A DNA stretch of 64,000 nt from Sphingobacteriaceae bacterium (GTDB lineage: Bacteria > Bacteroidota > Bacteroidia > B-17B0 > Aurantibacillaceae): NCBI GenBank assembly GCA_016709575.1, contig JADJMM010000017.1, positions 91,005 to 155,004 on the forward strand, read 5' to 3'. Made by a program: the position numbers and the translations under genes. Of the stretch, positions 20,201 to 30,016 are shown piece by piece. Below the pieces are notes generated by a model that saw only the letters and a program-made list of their open reading frames with translations, was not told the DNA's origin and did no database searches. Position 1 is the first letter of the stretch; each line of letters opens with the position of its first letter.

Positions 20201-20715
20201 ATCAGGATTGGGTTTGTAGGTTTTGCAAATACCATTTTCAGGATTCATTTTCACTATACCACCACCCCAGGTTAAAAGATATAAATTCCCTTTGTTGTCT
20301 TCTTTAAATCCGGAAATTAATTCGGTAGGAACACTTGTTGTGGAATTGGTATCTGGATAGAAATGAACTATTTTGTAATCCTCTAAACTCATTTTACTAA
20401 TACCCGGACGGTTTGCGTAAATAATCCAGAGATTATTTTTTTTGTCGATGTACAAACCTTGAACAAATGAACTTAAAATAGTGCTGCCGTCTTTATCAAT
20501 GTGTTTAAACTGTTTTCCGGTATAACCGTTATAACAAAAATTCCATCTTCATAAACCATCCACATGTTTCCTTCCTTATCCCAGGTTTGTCCATAAGCTG
20601 TTTTTAAACCTAGATTTTTAACGGGAAGGTGTTTGAATGAAGGATTTGTAAAGAGTTGTGGAAACGCTTTTTGATAGACTATAATAAATAATATTACAAC
20701 TAAGACCTTCTTCAT
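17280..20715 (-). CDS. Two-component-regulator propeller / Y_Y_Y / SpoIIE phosphatase sensor (two frameshifts)
   Basis: One protein of about 1140 residues, broken near 20536-20540 (one T short on the minus strand) and at 17430-17436 (one A short). Signal peptide MKKVLVVILFIIVYQKAFPQ, then a long periplasmic propeller of Reg_prop repeats (DENGMIWIGTPNNAI, DANGNIWIATDAGVF, DRNKNIWFGTPNGLY), a Y_Y_Y Ig-like domain near 700-780, one membrane helix (WWFYLLSGGVILLAGYGY), a coiled coil (about 800-850) and a PP2M/SpoIIE-type Ser/Thr phosphatase with DCTGHGVPGG and SDGYADQFGG metal sites. It likely senses an envelope or glycan signal and dephosphorylates a cytoplasmic anti-sigma-factor antagonist. No histidine kinase domain. 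Confidence 0.87.
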
Positions 20716-20772
20716 TGAAGCAATGAAAATAAGTAATTTATTTTAATAATACAGGAGTTGAATAAAATAAAA

Positions 20773-20796
20773 AGAGGCGTGTTTTACGACGCCTCT
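20773..20796 (-). terminator. Rho-independent terminator of the small membrane-protein operon
   Basis: Perfect 8-base stem AGAGGCGT/ACGCCTCT around GTTTTACG, followed on the minus strand by a T-rich tract. It lies 25 bases beyond the stop at 20821. Confidence 0.75.
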
Positions 20797-20820
20797 CTTC
20801 AAATTTTATGTATTGAAATG

Positions 20821-21180
20821 TTATTCGTAACGAACTGATTTTTGAACCTCACGTACTTTACCGTCACGACCAAATACGATAGCTCTTTTTAACCAGGCAA
20901 AGTCACCAGATTTACTTTCTTTATTCACGGTAAAATACCAAAGTGGTTTAAACGAAGCATAACGTGGTAATCTGCCTAAAGGCTCACCAACAAGTTTAAA
21001 AACTTCAGATGAGTCCATACCAACAGTAATCTTATTGAAATTTTCTTCGGTGTAATTATCTGAAAATTTTGTATCGGCACCCGGTTTAACAGGATTATAG
21101 CCTTCACTTAAAGGGAAGCCGCCAATGAAAAACATCAACACACAAAAAACACCAATTGCAACTAATGATAATATTTTCAT
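20821..21180 (-). CDS. Membrane-anchored protein with BamE/SmpA-like fold pattern (119 aa)
   Basis: An N-terminal hydrophobic segment (LVAIGVFCVLMFFIGGF) is a signal anchor or signal peptide. The mature part has the small-domain pattern NFNKITVGMDSSEVFKLVGEP (residues 48-68), the I-x-x-G-M-x-x-x-E-V-x-x-x-x-G-x-P motif of BamE/SmpA/OmlA-like domains, followed by WYFTVNKES and VFGRDGKVREVQKS strands. There is no lipobox, so it is not a standard BamE. One base separates its start from the stop of the upstream membrane protein. Function unknown; an envelope role is inferred from topology. Confidence 0.6.
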   Translation of the reverse strand: MKILSLVAIGVFCVLMFFIGGFPLSEGYNPVKPGADTKFSDNYTEENFNKITVGMDSSEVFKLVGEPLGRLPRYASFKPLWYFTVNKESKSGDFAWLKRAIVFGRDGKVREVQKSVRYE

Positions 21181-21181
21181 T

Positions 21182-21457
21182 TTAACTACGGATTAAGGAT
21201 TCAACAATAACAAATATGTAACCTAAAATATAAAAGCCTGATGAAAGCATTAAACCTAAGTTTAAACCTTTCATAAAACGCTCTTTAAAATCTTGGCCCG
21301 AATTCCAAGCTGTAAGAAAAAATGCCATTAACAATCCGAAAAAAAGCAGCATCATAGGAACCGCCAATAATAACAAACCACTGTTGTATGGGGTAATTGA
21401 CAAATACGTTAAGCCTATGGCAATTGCAAAAAGAACAATAATTAATACTCGTTTCAT
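21182..21457 (-). CDS. Small multi-pass membrane protein (91 aa)
   Basis: Three membrane helices: VLIIVLFAIAIGLTYL, LLLLAVPMMLLFFGLLMAFFL and LGLMLSSGFYILGYIFVIV, separated by a short charged loop (NSGQDFKERFMKG). No family recognised. Its stop is next to the ATG of the BamE-like gene, so the two form a unit ended by the terminator at 20773-20796. Confidence 0.6.
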   Translation of the reverse strand: MKRVLIIVLFAIAIGLTYLSITPYNSGLLLLAVPMMLLFFGLLMAFFLTAWNSGQDFKERFMKGLNLGLMLSSGFYILGYIFVIVESLIRS

Positions 21458-21538
21458 AGTTTATGTTTCTTTATATAAAATCAGTGTTTTACTTAACAAA
21501 TATAGTATTTTTAAAGAATCCTCAAAACTAAATTCAGG

Positions 21539-22084
21539 TTAAAATATCCGCAATAGAGCCTTTAAAAATGCGAATAACGGTCTTAAAACACCTTTTTCTA
21601 AGGCAATTTTAAACCAGGAGGTATAAATGTCGGGCATTTGCTTAACAGAGTTTTTAACGCTCTCTACACTTTTCCAGCAATAGCTATTTACTTCTGTACT
21701 ATTAACTTTTGGTTCCTCATTAAAAGTACCTACAAAAATATGGTCGAATTCATGCTCGGTTAAACCATTCTCAAAAGCTGTTTTGTAAGTGAATGAAGTT
21801 TTTAAAGTTAAAGGAGCTTCAATACCCATTTCTTCCATTAAACGACGATTGGCGGCTTGTAAAGTGTCTTCGTTTGGCCTTGGGTGACTACAACAAGCGT
21901 TAGTCCACAAACCACCGCTGTGGTATTTGTTTAAGGCGCGTTGTTGTAAAAGCATTTCGCCTTTATCATTAAATATAAAAACAGAAAATGCGCGGTGAAG
22001 AAGTCCTTTTTCGTGAGCCTCCATTTTTTCCATCACACCAATCTGTTCGTCGGCTTCGTTTACTAATATAACTTCTTCTTTCAA
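21539..22084 (-). CDS. idi: Isopentenyl-diphosphate delta-isomerase, type I
   Basis: Nudix-fold IDI that interconverts isopentenyl and dimethylallyl diphosphate for menaquinone, carotenoid and undecaprenyl synthesis. Motifs: LLHRAFSVFIFNDKGEMLLQQRA, the catalytic cysteine and first metal histidines in NACCSHP, the Nudix-like helix RRLMEEMGIEA, and ENGLTEHEFDHIFVG. I place the start at TTG 22084 (KEEVILVNEADEQIG follows), giving 181 residues, the family length. An upstream TTG at 22135 would add a low-complexity lysine/serine-rich head and overlap the TolB-like gene by 13 bases; those bases look like spacer. Same strand and close to the TolB-like gene upstream. Confidence 0.9.
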   Translation of the reverse strand: MKEEVILVNEADEQIGVMEKMEAHEKGLLHRAFSVFIFNDKGEMLLQQRALNKYHSGGLWTNACCSHPRPNEDTLQAANRRLMEEMGIEAPLTLKTSFTYKTAFENGLTEHEFDHIFVGTFNEEPKVNSTEVNSYCWKSVESVKNSVKQMPDIYTSWFKIALEKGVLRPLFAFLKALLRIF

Positions 22085-22122
22085 ATTCTTTTTACTTTCT
22101 ACTTTTAACCTTTCACTACTAA

Positions 22123-23159
22123 CTAATCCACCCAATCAGCAATAAACAAATTGGTGTCTCTTGTTCCGTGATTATTTCTGTTAGAAGAAAAATTAATTTC
22201 TTTCCATCAGGCGAAAACATCGGGAAGGCATTAAACATACTTTCATTGGTAATTCTTTCTAATCCTGTACCATCATCATTAATTACAAATAATTGAAAAT
22301 CGTAACCTTTTTGTCCGTGATGGTTACTTGAGAAAATAATTTTCTTTCCGCCAGGTAAAAAGTACGGTGCCCAATTGGCTTTTCCTAATGTGGTTACTTG
22401 TTTTAAATCGCTACCATCAACATTACAAGTGTAAATTTCCATGTTAGTAGGAGCCACTAAATTCTGCGCTAACAAATCTTTGTATTCTTTAATTTCCTCT
22501 TCTGTTTTTGGTCGGCTTGCACGGAATACCAAACGTTTTCCATCGGGAGAAAAGAACGCACCGCCATCATAACCTAAACCATTGGTAATTTGTTTTTGAT
22601 TTTTTCCATCAATATCCATGGTCCATAATTCCAAATCACCACTGCGTGTACTCGTAAATACAATTTTATCACCTTTAGGAGAAACTGTCGCTTCAGCATC
22701 ATAACCTGCAGCGTCTGTTAATTGTTTTACAATTTTTCCTTTTGCATCAGCAATAAAAATATCGAAGTCTTTGTAAACCGCCCATAAATATTTTCCTTTT
22801 ATGTAAGGGGTAGGCGGACAAGAATCATTTCCTTTATGAGTAGAGGCGTATAAAATTTGTTTACCATCGGGCATATAATAACTGCAAGTAGTTCGGCCTT
22901 TACCAGTACTTACCATTTTTGGTTTGTAGGTTGTGTCTTTAGACGCTTTTTCAATATCTAAAGCAAAGATTTGATCACATTGTAAACCCCAGGCTTTGTT
23001 ATTGCTTTGAAAAGAAGCAAATTTCCCGTTAGGTGAGAAATACGCTTCGGCATTGTCGCCACCGTAGGTTAATTGTTTAAGGTTTTTAAGGTGTTTTTCC
23101 TGTGAAAAACTAATACTTACGCTTAGTAAGAGTATAGAAAAGGTGAATAGTTTCTTCAT
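22123..23159 (-). CDS. TolB-like WD40/PD40 periplasmic protein (frameshift near 22190)
   Basis: Signal peptide MKKLFTFSILLLSVSISFSQ and five or more PD40 blades with the SPDGKKLIF / SPKGDKIVFTSTRSGDLELW signature. The last blade is put out of frame by a missing T (A5 run at 22188-22192 on the plus strand); restoring it gives FSSNRNNHGTRDTNLFIADWVD and a stop at 22123. About 345 residues, a single propeller without the TolB N-terminal domain, so it is a PD40 protein and not TolB itself. Partner unknown. Divergent from the efflux operon. Confidence 0.82.
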
Positions 23160-23296
23160 TGTAATAAATGCTGTGCAAAATTAACATAAAGCTTTAAAAA
23201 CCACCTATTTTTTAGAGTGAAATAAGAGGAAAAAAGGCTAATTTTAGCGATTCATGGTTTTCATGATGAAACGATGACAATTGATATTAAAAAACA

Positions 23297-24370
23297 GTGA
23301 AAATGAAGAAAATTCCCGGATGGATATATGTTGTTTTAATTTTCGCAGTGTTAATTGCTGTGAAATTTTTATTCTTTGGTAAGAAAGAAGAAAAAGGCGC
23401 TCCAACTTCTAAAGGCGGTAAACCTGCCGGACCAATTTCTGTAACCTATTATGTGGTGAAACCTTTACAATTTACCAATAAAGTTTACAGCTCAGGAAAA
23501 ATTGGCGCACTTAACGAAATTGAAGTTAAAGCAGAGATTGCCGGAAAAGTGACTGCCATTTATTTTAAAGAAGGAGAACAAGTAGGGAAGGGCGCTGCTC
23601 TTGTGAAAATTAATGATGCCGATTTACAAGCACAATTATTAAAAAATAAATCACAAATTAAATTAGCAACTGAAAAAACAGAGCGACTAAAAAAATTATT
23701 GGCAGTAAACGGTATTAGTAAAGAAGAATACGAGATTCAGGAAAACGAAGTCAATACTTTGCAAGCCGATCAATCGTTTATATTGGCGCAATTAGCAAAG
23801 ACTACAATTACTGCTCCGTTTAATGGTGTGGTTGGATTAAAAAATATTAGTGAAGGTGCTTATGTTAGTCCTGCACAAATTATTGCCTCTTTAGTTCAGG
23901 TAAAACCTTTGTTTATTGAGTTTTCTGTACCTGAAAAATATTCTGCTACGGTAAAAAAGGGAATGGAAATTGAATTCTCTCACGAGAACGTACAAAAATC
24001 TTTTAAAGCTACAATTTACGCAATTGAACCAAAGATTGATGAGTTAACAAAAACATTACGTTGCCGCGCTTTATATAATGGTACAGAAGAATTTTATCCC
24101 GGCAGTTTTGTTAAAGTGTATATTGATATGGTAAAACAAGAAAATTCATTAATGATTCCAACGCAATGTATCATTCCTATATTAAAAGGCCAAAAAGTTT
24201 TAGTTGCTCGTAATGGAGAGGCTGATGAAGTAAAAGTAATTACCGGTGTTCGTACCGATGATAAAATTCAGATTTTAGAAGGATTGAATGATGGCGATAC
24301 TATTTTAACTACGGGTTTACTCTCAGTAAAAAAAGGAGCGAAACTTAAATTAATGAAAGCAACGAACTAA
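23297..24370 (+). CDS. RND efflux periplasmic adaptor (membrane fusion protein)
   Basis: A 357-residue HlyD/AcrA-type adaptor: N-terminal membrane anchor (IPGWIYVVLIFAVLIAVKFLFF), lipoyl/barrel-sandwich halves (GKIGALNEIEVKAEIAGKV and TITAPFNGVVGLKNISEG), a helical hairpin between them (about 120-160) and a beta-barrel plus membrane-proximal domain (GSFVKVYIDMV, MIPTQCIIPI). It bridges the inner-membrane pump and the TolC-like channel. Start GTG at 23297 or ATG at 23303. The stop at 24370 is directly followed by the ATG of the RND pump. Confidence 0.92.
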   Translation: MKMKKIPGWIYVVLIFAVLIAVKFLFFGKKEEKGAPTSKGGKPAGPISVTYYVVKPLQFTNKVYSSGKIGALNEIEVKAEIAGKVTAIYFKEGEQVGKGAALVKINDADLQAQLLKNKSQIKLATEKTERLKKLLAVNGISKEEYEIQENEVNTLQADQSFILAQLAKTTITAPFNGVVGLKNISEGAYVSPAQIIASLVQVKPLFIEFSVPEKYSATVKKGMEIEFSHENVQKSFKATIYAIEPKIDELTKTLRCRALYNGTEEFYPGSFVKVYIDMVKQENSLMIPTQCIIPILKGQKVLVARNGEADEVKVITGVRTDDKIQILEGLNDGDTILTTGLLSVKKGAKLKLMKATN

Positions 24371-27300
24371 ATGGATATTGCAAGCCTCAGTGTAAAACGT
24401 CCGGTACTTGTAACCGTTTTCTCCATCATTATTATTTTGTTTGGAGCAATCGGCTATTCGTTTTTGGGTGTGCGTGAGTTTCCGAGTATCGATCCTCCGG
24501 TAATTACTGTACGTACAAATTACACTGGTGCAAATGCTGAAGTAATTCAGTCACAAATTACAGAACCTTTAGAAAAAGCTATTAATGGTATTGAGAACAT
24601 CAGAACTATTTCCGCTTCATCTAATCAAGGTTCAAGTATTATTACGGTTGAATTTAATTTAGGTGGAAATTTAGAAGCCGCAGCAAATGATGTACGCGAT
24701 AAAGTGTCACAAGCTGTTCGCCAATTACCTCAAGATATTGATGCGCCTCCTGTTGTTACAAAATCAGACGCCAATTCGGATGCGATTTTATCAATGACGT
24801 TATTAAGTGATACACGCTCGCATTTAGAAATTAGTGATTATGCTGAGAATGTTATTGCACAAAATTTACAAACTATTCCCGGTGTTAGTAATGTGCAAAT
24901 TTGGGGACAAAAACGTTACGCAATGCGCATCCGTTTGAATCCGAAAGAACTTAGTGCTTATAATTTAACGGCATTAGATGTTAAGCAAGCTTTAGACCGG
25001 GAGAATATTGAATTACCGACAGGGAAAATTGCAGGTAACAAAACCGAACTCACTATAAAAACAAGCGGACGATTAACCACAGTTTCTGAATTTGAAAACA
25101 TGGTGGTGAAACAAGACGCGAGTAATATTGTCCGTTTAAAAGATGTTGCTTTTGTGGAATTGGGAATGGAGAACGAAGAAAGCGTTCTGAAAGAATCAGG
25201 AACGCCAATGATTGGTCTCGCTTTAAATCCGCAGCCCGGTGCTAATTATATTGATATATCGAATGAATTTTATAAACGATACGAGCAACTTAAAAAAGAA
25301 TTACCGAAAGATTACGAAATTAATATCGCTTTAGACAATACGCGTTTCATTAAGAAATCAATTCTCGAAGTAAAAGAAACTTTATTAATTGCATTACTCC
25401 TTGTAATCCTAATTATCTATTTATTTTTCCGCGATTGGTTAATTGCTTTCCGCCCTTTAATTGATATTCCTGTTTCTTTAATTGGTGCTTTCTTCATTAT
25501 GTACATGATGGATTATTCCATTAACGTATTAACCTTACTCGCCATTGTACTCGCGACAGGTTTGGTGGTGGATGATGGAATTGTTGTGACCGAAAATATT
25601 TTCAAGAAACTCGAAAAAGGCATGAAGCCCGAGGAAGCAGCGATTGAAGGTACCCGCGAAATTTATTTTGCTGTAATCTCAACTTCATTAACGTTGGCAG
25701 CTGTATTTATGCCCGTAATTTTCTTAGAGGGCTTTGTAGGACGATTATTCAGAGAGTTTGGTGTAGTTATAGCAGGGGCGGTTTTAATCTCAGCATTCGT
25801 CTCTTTAACGCTTACACCAATGCTTAATGCGAAGATGGTTCGCAAAGACCCAACGAAACGCAGTCGTTTTTATATTTGGAGTGAACCGTTTTTGTGGGAT
25901 TAGATAATTGGTTCCGTAATTCAATCACCAACTTTTTACGTAAACGTTGGATGGCTTTTGTTGTTATTGCTATTTCAACAGGAGCAATATTCTTTTTTGG
26001 TTCGCAATTACAATCTGAATTGTCTCCATTGGAAGACAGAAACTGGTTACGCTTAAGTTTCACCGGACCTGAAGGAACATCTTTTGAAGCAACTGATGCA
26101 GTTGTAGATAAAATGGCAAAATTTGTTGGTGATTCTATTCCTGAAAAAAGAGTTTGTCTTACCGTTACCGCTCCGGGCTTTGTTGGTTCAGGCGCGGTGA
26201 ACACAGCTTTCGTTCGTATTGCCTTAAGTGAATCGCAAGATCGTAAACGTTCGCAACAAGATATTGCGAATTATATTAATAAAAATATTGCCTTATTCCC
26301 GGAAGGAAAAGTATTTGTAATTCAAGAACAAACTATTTCATCAGGTGGTGGTCCGCGCGGTGGTTTACCTGTTCAATTTGTTTTACAGAATAATGATTTC
26401 AATAAATTACGTGATGTGCTTCCTAAATTTATGGAGGAGGTGGGAAAGAGTTCTGTTTTCCAAGGAACGGATGTAAATTTAAAATTCAACAAACCAGAAT
26501 TAATTATTGAAATCGATAGAGAGAAAGCAAAAACTTTAGGTGTTTCTGTTGCGGATTTAGCGCAGACTTTGCAATTAGCTTTAAGCGGACAACGTTTCGG
26601 ATATTTCATCATGAATGAAAAACAATATCAGGTAATTGGTCAGGTGAACAGAGAGAATCGTGATGACCCTTTAGATTTATCTGCTTTATATGTTCGTAAC
26701 AACAAAGGACAAATGATTCAGTTGGATAATATTACAAAAATGCGTGAACAAAGTTCTCCGCCCCAATTGTATCATTACAACCGTTATCAATCAGCAACTG
26801 TCTCTGCAGGTTTAGCTCCCGGTAAAACAATTGGAGATGGTATTAAAGAAATGAATGTAATTGCTAAGAAAATGTTAGATGAAACATTTACGAGTTCATT
26901 AACCGGCGCGTCACGTGATTTTGAAGAGAGTTCATCAAATACATTATTTGCTTTCTTATTGGCATTATTATTAATCTATTTATTATTAGCAGCACAGTTC
27001 GAAAGTTTTGTACAGCCTTTAATTATTATGTTCACGGTACCGACTGCTTTGGCAGGAGCCATTTTCTCATTGTGGTATTTCAATCAAACCATAAATATTT
27101 TTTCTCAGATTGGAATGATTATGTTGATTGGTCTCGTAACCAAAAACGGAATTTTAATTGTAGAATTCACAAATCAATTACGTGAAAAAGGAATGAACAT
27201 TAAAGATGCTTTAATTGAAGCGAGCACAGCACGTTTACGTCCGATTTTAATGACAAGCTTAGCCACCATTTTAGGAGCGCTACCAATTGCAATGGCATTA

Positions 27301-27435
27301 GGTGCAGGAAGTAAGAGTAGGATGGGAATGGGAATTGTAATTATTGGCGGTTTATTGTTATCGATGATATTAACTTTGTTTGTTATCCCGGCTATTTATT
27401 CATATTTCGTAAAGGAGAAGAAGAAACATGATTAA
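24371..27435 (+). CDS. RND multidrug efflux pump, AcrB/HAE1 family (frameshift near 25891)
   Basis: About 1021 residues. A missing T in the run at 25889-25893 splits it; restored it reads WSEPFFVGLDNWFRNSITNFL. Twelve membrane helices in two halves, with large periplasmic loops. The proton-relay pair is seen in TM4 (ATGLVVDDGIVVTENIF), and both N-terminal signatures of each half are present (SVKRPVLVTVFSIIIILFGAIGY; KRWMAFVVIAISTGAIFFFG in part). It trades protons for export of drugs or other amphipaths. Gene order adaptor-pump-TolC is the classic tripartite operon. Substrate cannot be read from sequence. Confidence 0.93.
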
Positions 27436-28729
27436 ACAGTTTTACATATTTATTTCTATCTTCTGTTCTGTCTTAATGAACGCACAGGATGTGTTGACTA
27501 TTGAAGACGCGATTAAATTGGGTTTACAGAAAAACTATTCAGTCATCATTTCAAAAAACGAGAAAGATATTGCAAAGGCTCAAAATAATATAGGTGCTGC
27601 GGGGATGTCGCCAACTGTAAGTTTGAATGCTAACTTTAATGCGGCTAGTTTAAATTCTTATCAGGAGTTCAGTAATGGAACTGTGCAGGATAGAAATGGA
27701 GCGCAATCGAATAATACCGGCGCTTCATTAAATTTTGGTTGGGTGGTTTTTGATGGAATGAGAATGTTCGCCGTAAAGAAACGATTAAATCAAACTGAAC
27801 AATTAAGTGCCTTGCAATTGAAAATGCAAATGGAGAACACGGTGTATGAAATTATTTTGGGCTATTATGATATTGTAAGGATTAACGGATTAATAAAAGC
27901 ATCTCAACAAAATTTATCTATTTATGAAGAGCGTGAAAAACTCGCCAAAATTAAATTAGATATTGGCAGTGATTCAAAAGTAGATTTATTATTAACTCTA
28001 TCCGACCAAAACAAAGCGAAGAGCGATGTGTTGCGATTGCAACAACAATTATTAGCAGCGAAAGTGAATTTGAATAATTTGTTAAGTCGCCCTGTTGATG
28101 TTGATTTTAAAACGAATGATTCTATTGTTTTGAATTACGAACCTGCTTACGATGAATTGAAAAAGAGTTTGGTAAAAAATAATGCTTCAATTTTAGCTTC
28201 AATTCAAAACGAAATGATTGCAGAGCAAAGTATAAAGGAATCGAAAGCAAGTATTTTACCGCAAATACAATTGAATGCCTCGTATAATTTTGTGCAGAGT
28301 CAGAGTCAGGCAGGCTTTGTATTTTTAAGCCGACAAAACGGATTAAATGCAGGTGTAACGGCCGGTTGGTTATTATTTAATGGTGGACGAAACAGTAAAG
28401 TGACCAAAGAAAGACAAATCCGTTTATTGAACCAGAAAAACTTTACAGAGCTATATAAATTGCAAATTGATGCTGTTGCTTATATCAATTACCAAAATTA
28501 TTTGACTAACAAACAAATACTAAAATTTGAAACTGAAAACTTAAAAAGCTCACAAGAGTTATTAAACATCTCGATGGAGCGTTATAAAATTGGAAAAGCT
28601 AATTTATTAGAAACAAAAGAAACTCAAAAGAACTTCGAAGACGCACAAGTTCGTTACATCAACGCGCAATACGATTCCAAAAAATCTGAGACTGAGTTGC
28701 TCAGGGCTAATGGAGCTTTGGTGAAGTAG
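27428..28729 (+). CDS. TolC family outer membrane efflux protein
   Basis: 433 residues. Signal peptide MIKQFYIFISIFCSVLMNAQ, then the duplicated OEP repeats rich in long helices (LTIEDAIKLGLQKNYSVIISKNEKDIA near residue 22, ISMERYKIGKANLLETKETQK near 390). It forms the trimeric exit duct for the adjacent RND pump. The ATG overlaps the pump gene by eight bases, showing coupling. Confidence 0.92.
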   Translation: MIKQFYIFISIFCSVLMNAQDVLTIEDAIKLGLQKNYSVIISKNEKDIAKAQNNIGAAGMSPTVSLNANFNAASLNSYQEFSNGTVQDRNGAQSNNTGASLNFGWVVFDGMRMFAVKKRLNQTEQLSALQLKMQMENTVYEIILGYYDIVRINGLIKASQQNLSIYEEREKLAKIKLDIGSDSKVDLLLTLSDQNKAKSDVLRLQQQLLAAKVNLNNLLSRPVDVDFKTNDSIVLNYEPAYDELKKSLVKNNASILASIQNEMIAEQSIKESKASILPQIQLNASYNFVQSQSQAGFVFLSRQNGLNAGVTAGWLLFNGGRNSKVTKERQIRLLNQKNFTELYKLQIDAVAYINYQNYLTNKQILKFETENLKSSQELLNISMERYKIGKANLLETKETQKNFEDAQVRYINAQYDSKKSETELLRANGALVK

Positions 28730-29532
28730 TTATTCCTTCACAAACTTTTTTGTGATCACACTTCCTTCTTTATATTTTAACAGAAGCGTATAAAATCCGC
28801 TTGCTAATTCTGAAACATCAATTTGGTTTTTGAATTCTGTTTTAAGAACGGTTTGGCCGAGGGAGTTTATTATTTCAATTTCAGAAGACCCAATAGATTG
28901 GACTTCTCTGTAAATATTTATAAAACCAGCAACTGGATTTGGACCTAATTTTATGTTTTCGTTCAATAAGTAATCTTTATCCCAACCCCTTTTGCTTCGT
29001 AACAAAATGATTTTACTTTCATTGATATTGATGATGTCCTTGTCATATCTAATAAAATCCAACCGTAGATTGTATCCGAAGGGTTAATTTTCCGGAATGC
29101 TAAATAATTATTTGGTCTGATAAAAACTCCAGCTTGGTTTACGCTTGGTGAAGGAAAATAAACAATAAAAAGATAAAATAGGTTTAGACCCGACGATGCA
29201 TCGTTCCAATTTAATGAATTGTCAATAATTGCGTTGAAAGAAGTAGAGTCAACATAAGTACTTGAAGGTATTAATGGAAATTCTATATTAGACAGAGAAT
29301 ATATTTTATTGTAGGTTGTACTAAAACCATGATTAGGTATAAAAATCTCTTCAAACCTTATATCGTTTATATTGTCACCTTCAATATCTAAATCGTAAGT
29401 CCAATTACTTAATAAAACTGCATCCTTAATATTGTTGTAAACGATATTGGTAGATATAGTATCCCCAACAACTATACTTTGAGATTTAGTTAAAAAAGGA
29501 AATAGAAAAAATATCCAAATTAATTTTTTCAT
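28730..29532 (-). CDS. T9SS-exported protein of unknown function (frameshift near 28988)
   Basis: Signal peptide MKKLIWIFFLFPFLTKSQ, then a beta-rich domain of about 170 residues with GDTISTNIVYNNI and DLDIEGDNINDIRFEEI, which resembles surface beta-sandwich modules but no named family. One G is missing from the G4 run near 28987; restored, YEAKGGWDKDYLLNENIKLGPN reads into a T9SS sorting domain (GPNPVAGFINIY ... GFYTLLLKYKEGSVITKKFVKE). About 267 residues. Its stop abuts the convergent TolC gene stop with no terminator between them. Confidence 0.7.
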
Positions 29533-29552
29533 TTAAATTAAAGGTACAAAAA

Positions 29553-29578
29553 AAAGCCCCAACGTTTGTTGAGGCTTT
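29553..29578 (-). terminator. Terminator after the 63-residue small gene
   Basis: Stem AAAGCCCCAAC/GTTGAGGCTTT with one mismatch and a four-base loop, followed on the minus strand by a run of nine T. It lies five bases beyond the stop at 29583. Confidence 0.75.
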
Positions 29579-29582
29579 AGTT

Positions 29583-29773
29583 TTAAGAGTTAACTACTTC
29601 AATGTCTTTTACGAATTCGCTTTTAAAATCTTTAGCGATTTTGAGTAGTTTAAAATGTTGTTGATGCTGAGTGCTGATGGTTCAGCAAATTCAGGCAAAT
29701 TGATTTCTTCTTTTTTCTCAGAAGTCTCGGTTGTTTTTAAAGAAGATGTAGGTAGAGTAGATGTTTTGATCAT
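29583..29773 (-). CDS. Small hypothetical protein (about 63 aa, frameshift near 29627)
   Basis: Starting at ATG 29773 the frame reads MIKTSTLPTSSLKTTETSEK, then KKEEINLPEFAEPSALSINN and ILNYSKSLK. One A missing from an A run then interrupts it; restored, it continues DFKSEFVKDIEVVNS to a stop at 29583. A strong terminator follows directly, and a TACCTTTCG box lies about 60 bases upstream, so a real transcript is likely. Low complexity, acidic, no signal peptide. Too short for standard callers. Short Ser/Thr-rich proteins ending in a helix like this are frequent in Bacteroidota; function unknown. Confidence 0.5.
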
Positions 29774-29874
29774 CGGCTATGGATTTGGGATTAGACATTA
29801 ATTTGTTTAGTTTATATAAGGTATAACGAAAGGTATTCCATTTTATTGTGCATGTCAATAAAGCCCATAAAAAA

Positions 29875-29901
29875 TCCCGACCAGTTATTAACTGATCGGG
29901 A
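29875..29901 (-). terminator. Terminator of rpsA
   Basis: A 12-base stem (TCCCGACCAGTT / AACTGATCGGGA, one G-T pair) with a three-base loop, followed on the minus strand by TTTTTT. It is about 115 bases past the rpsA stop; the stretch between also holds a TAAAGACTT/AAGTCTTTA hairpin near 29970-30004. Confidence 0.75.
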
Positions 29902-30016
29902 CCTCAAAAACTAAAAACCATGGCGTGTTTTTAGTTTGCTCCTTCCGGAAACTCGTCCGGACTGATTATTTTTAAAGACTTAGTTCGTTGAAAAACAAGT
30001 CTTTATTAGCGGTTAA

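Noticed and set aside
25894..27435. A separate half-size RND gene
   Set aside because: One T at 25889-25893 joins it to the upstream frame to give a normal AcrB-length pump.
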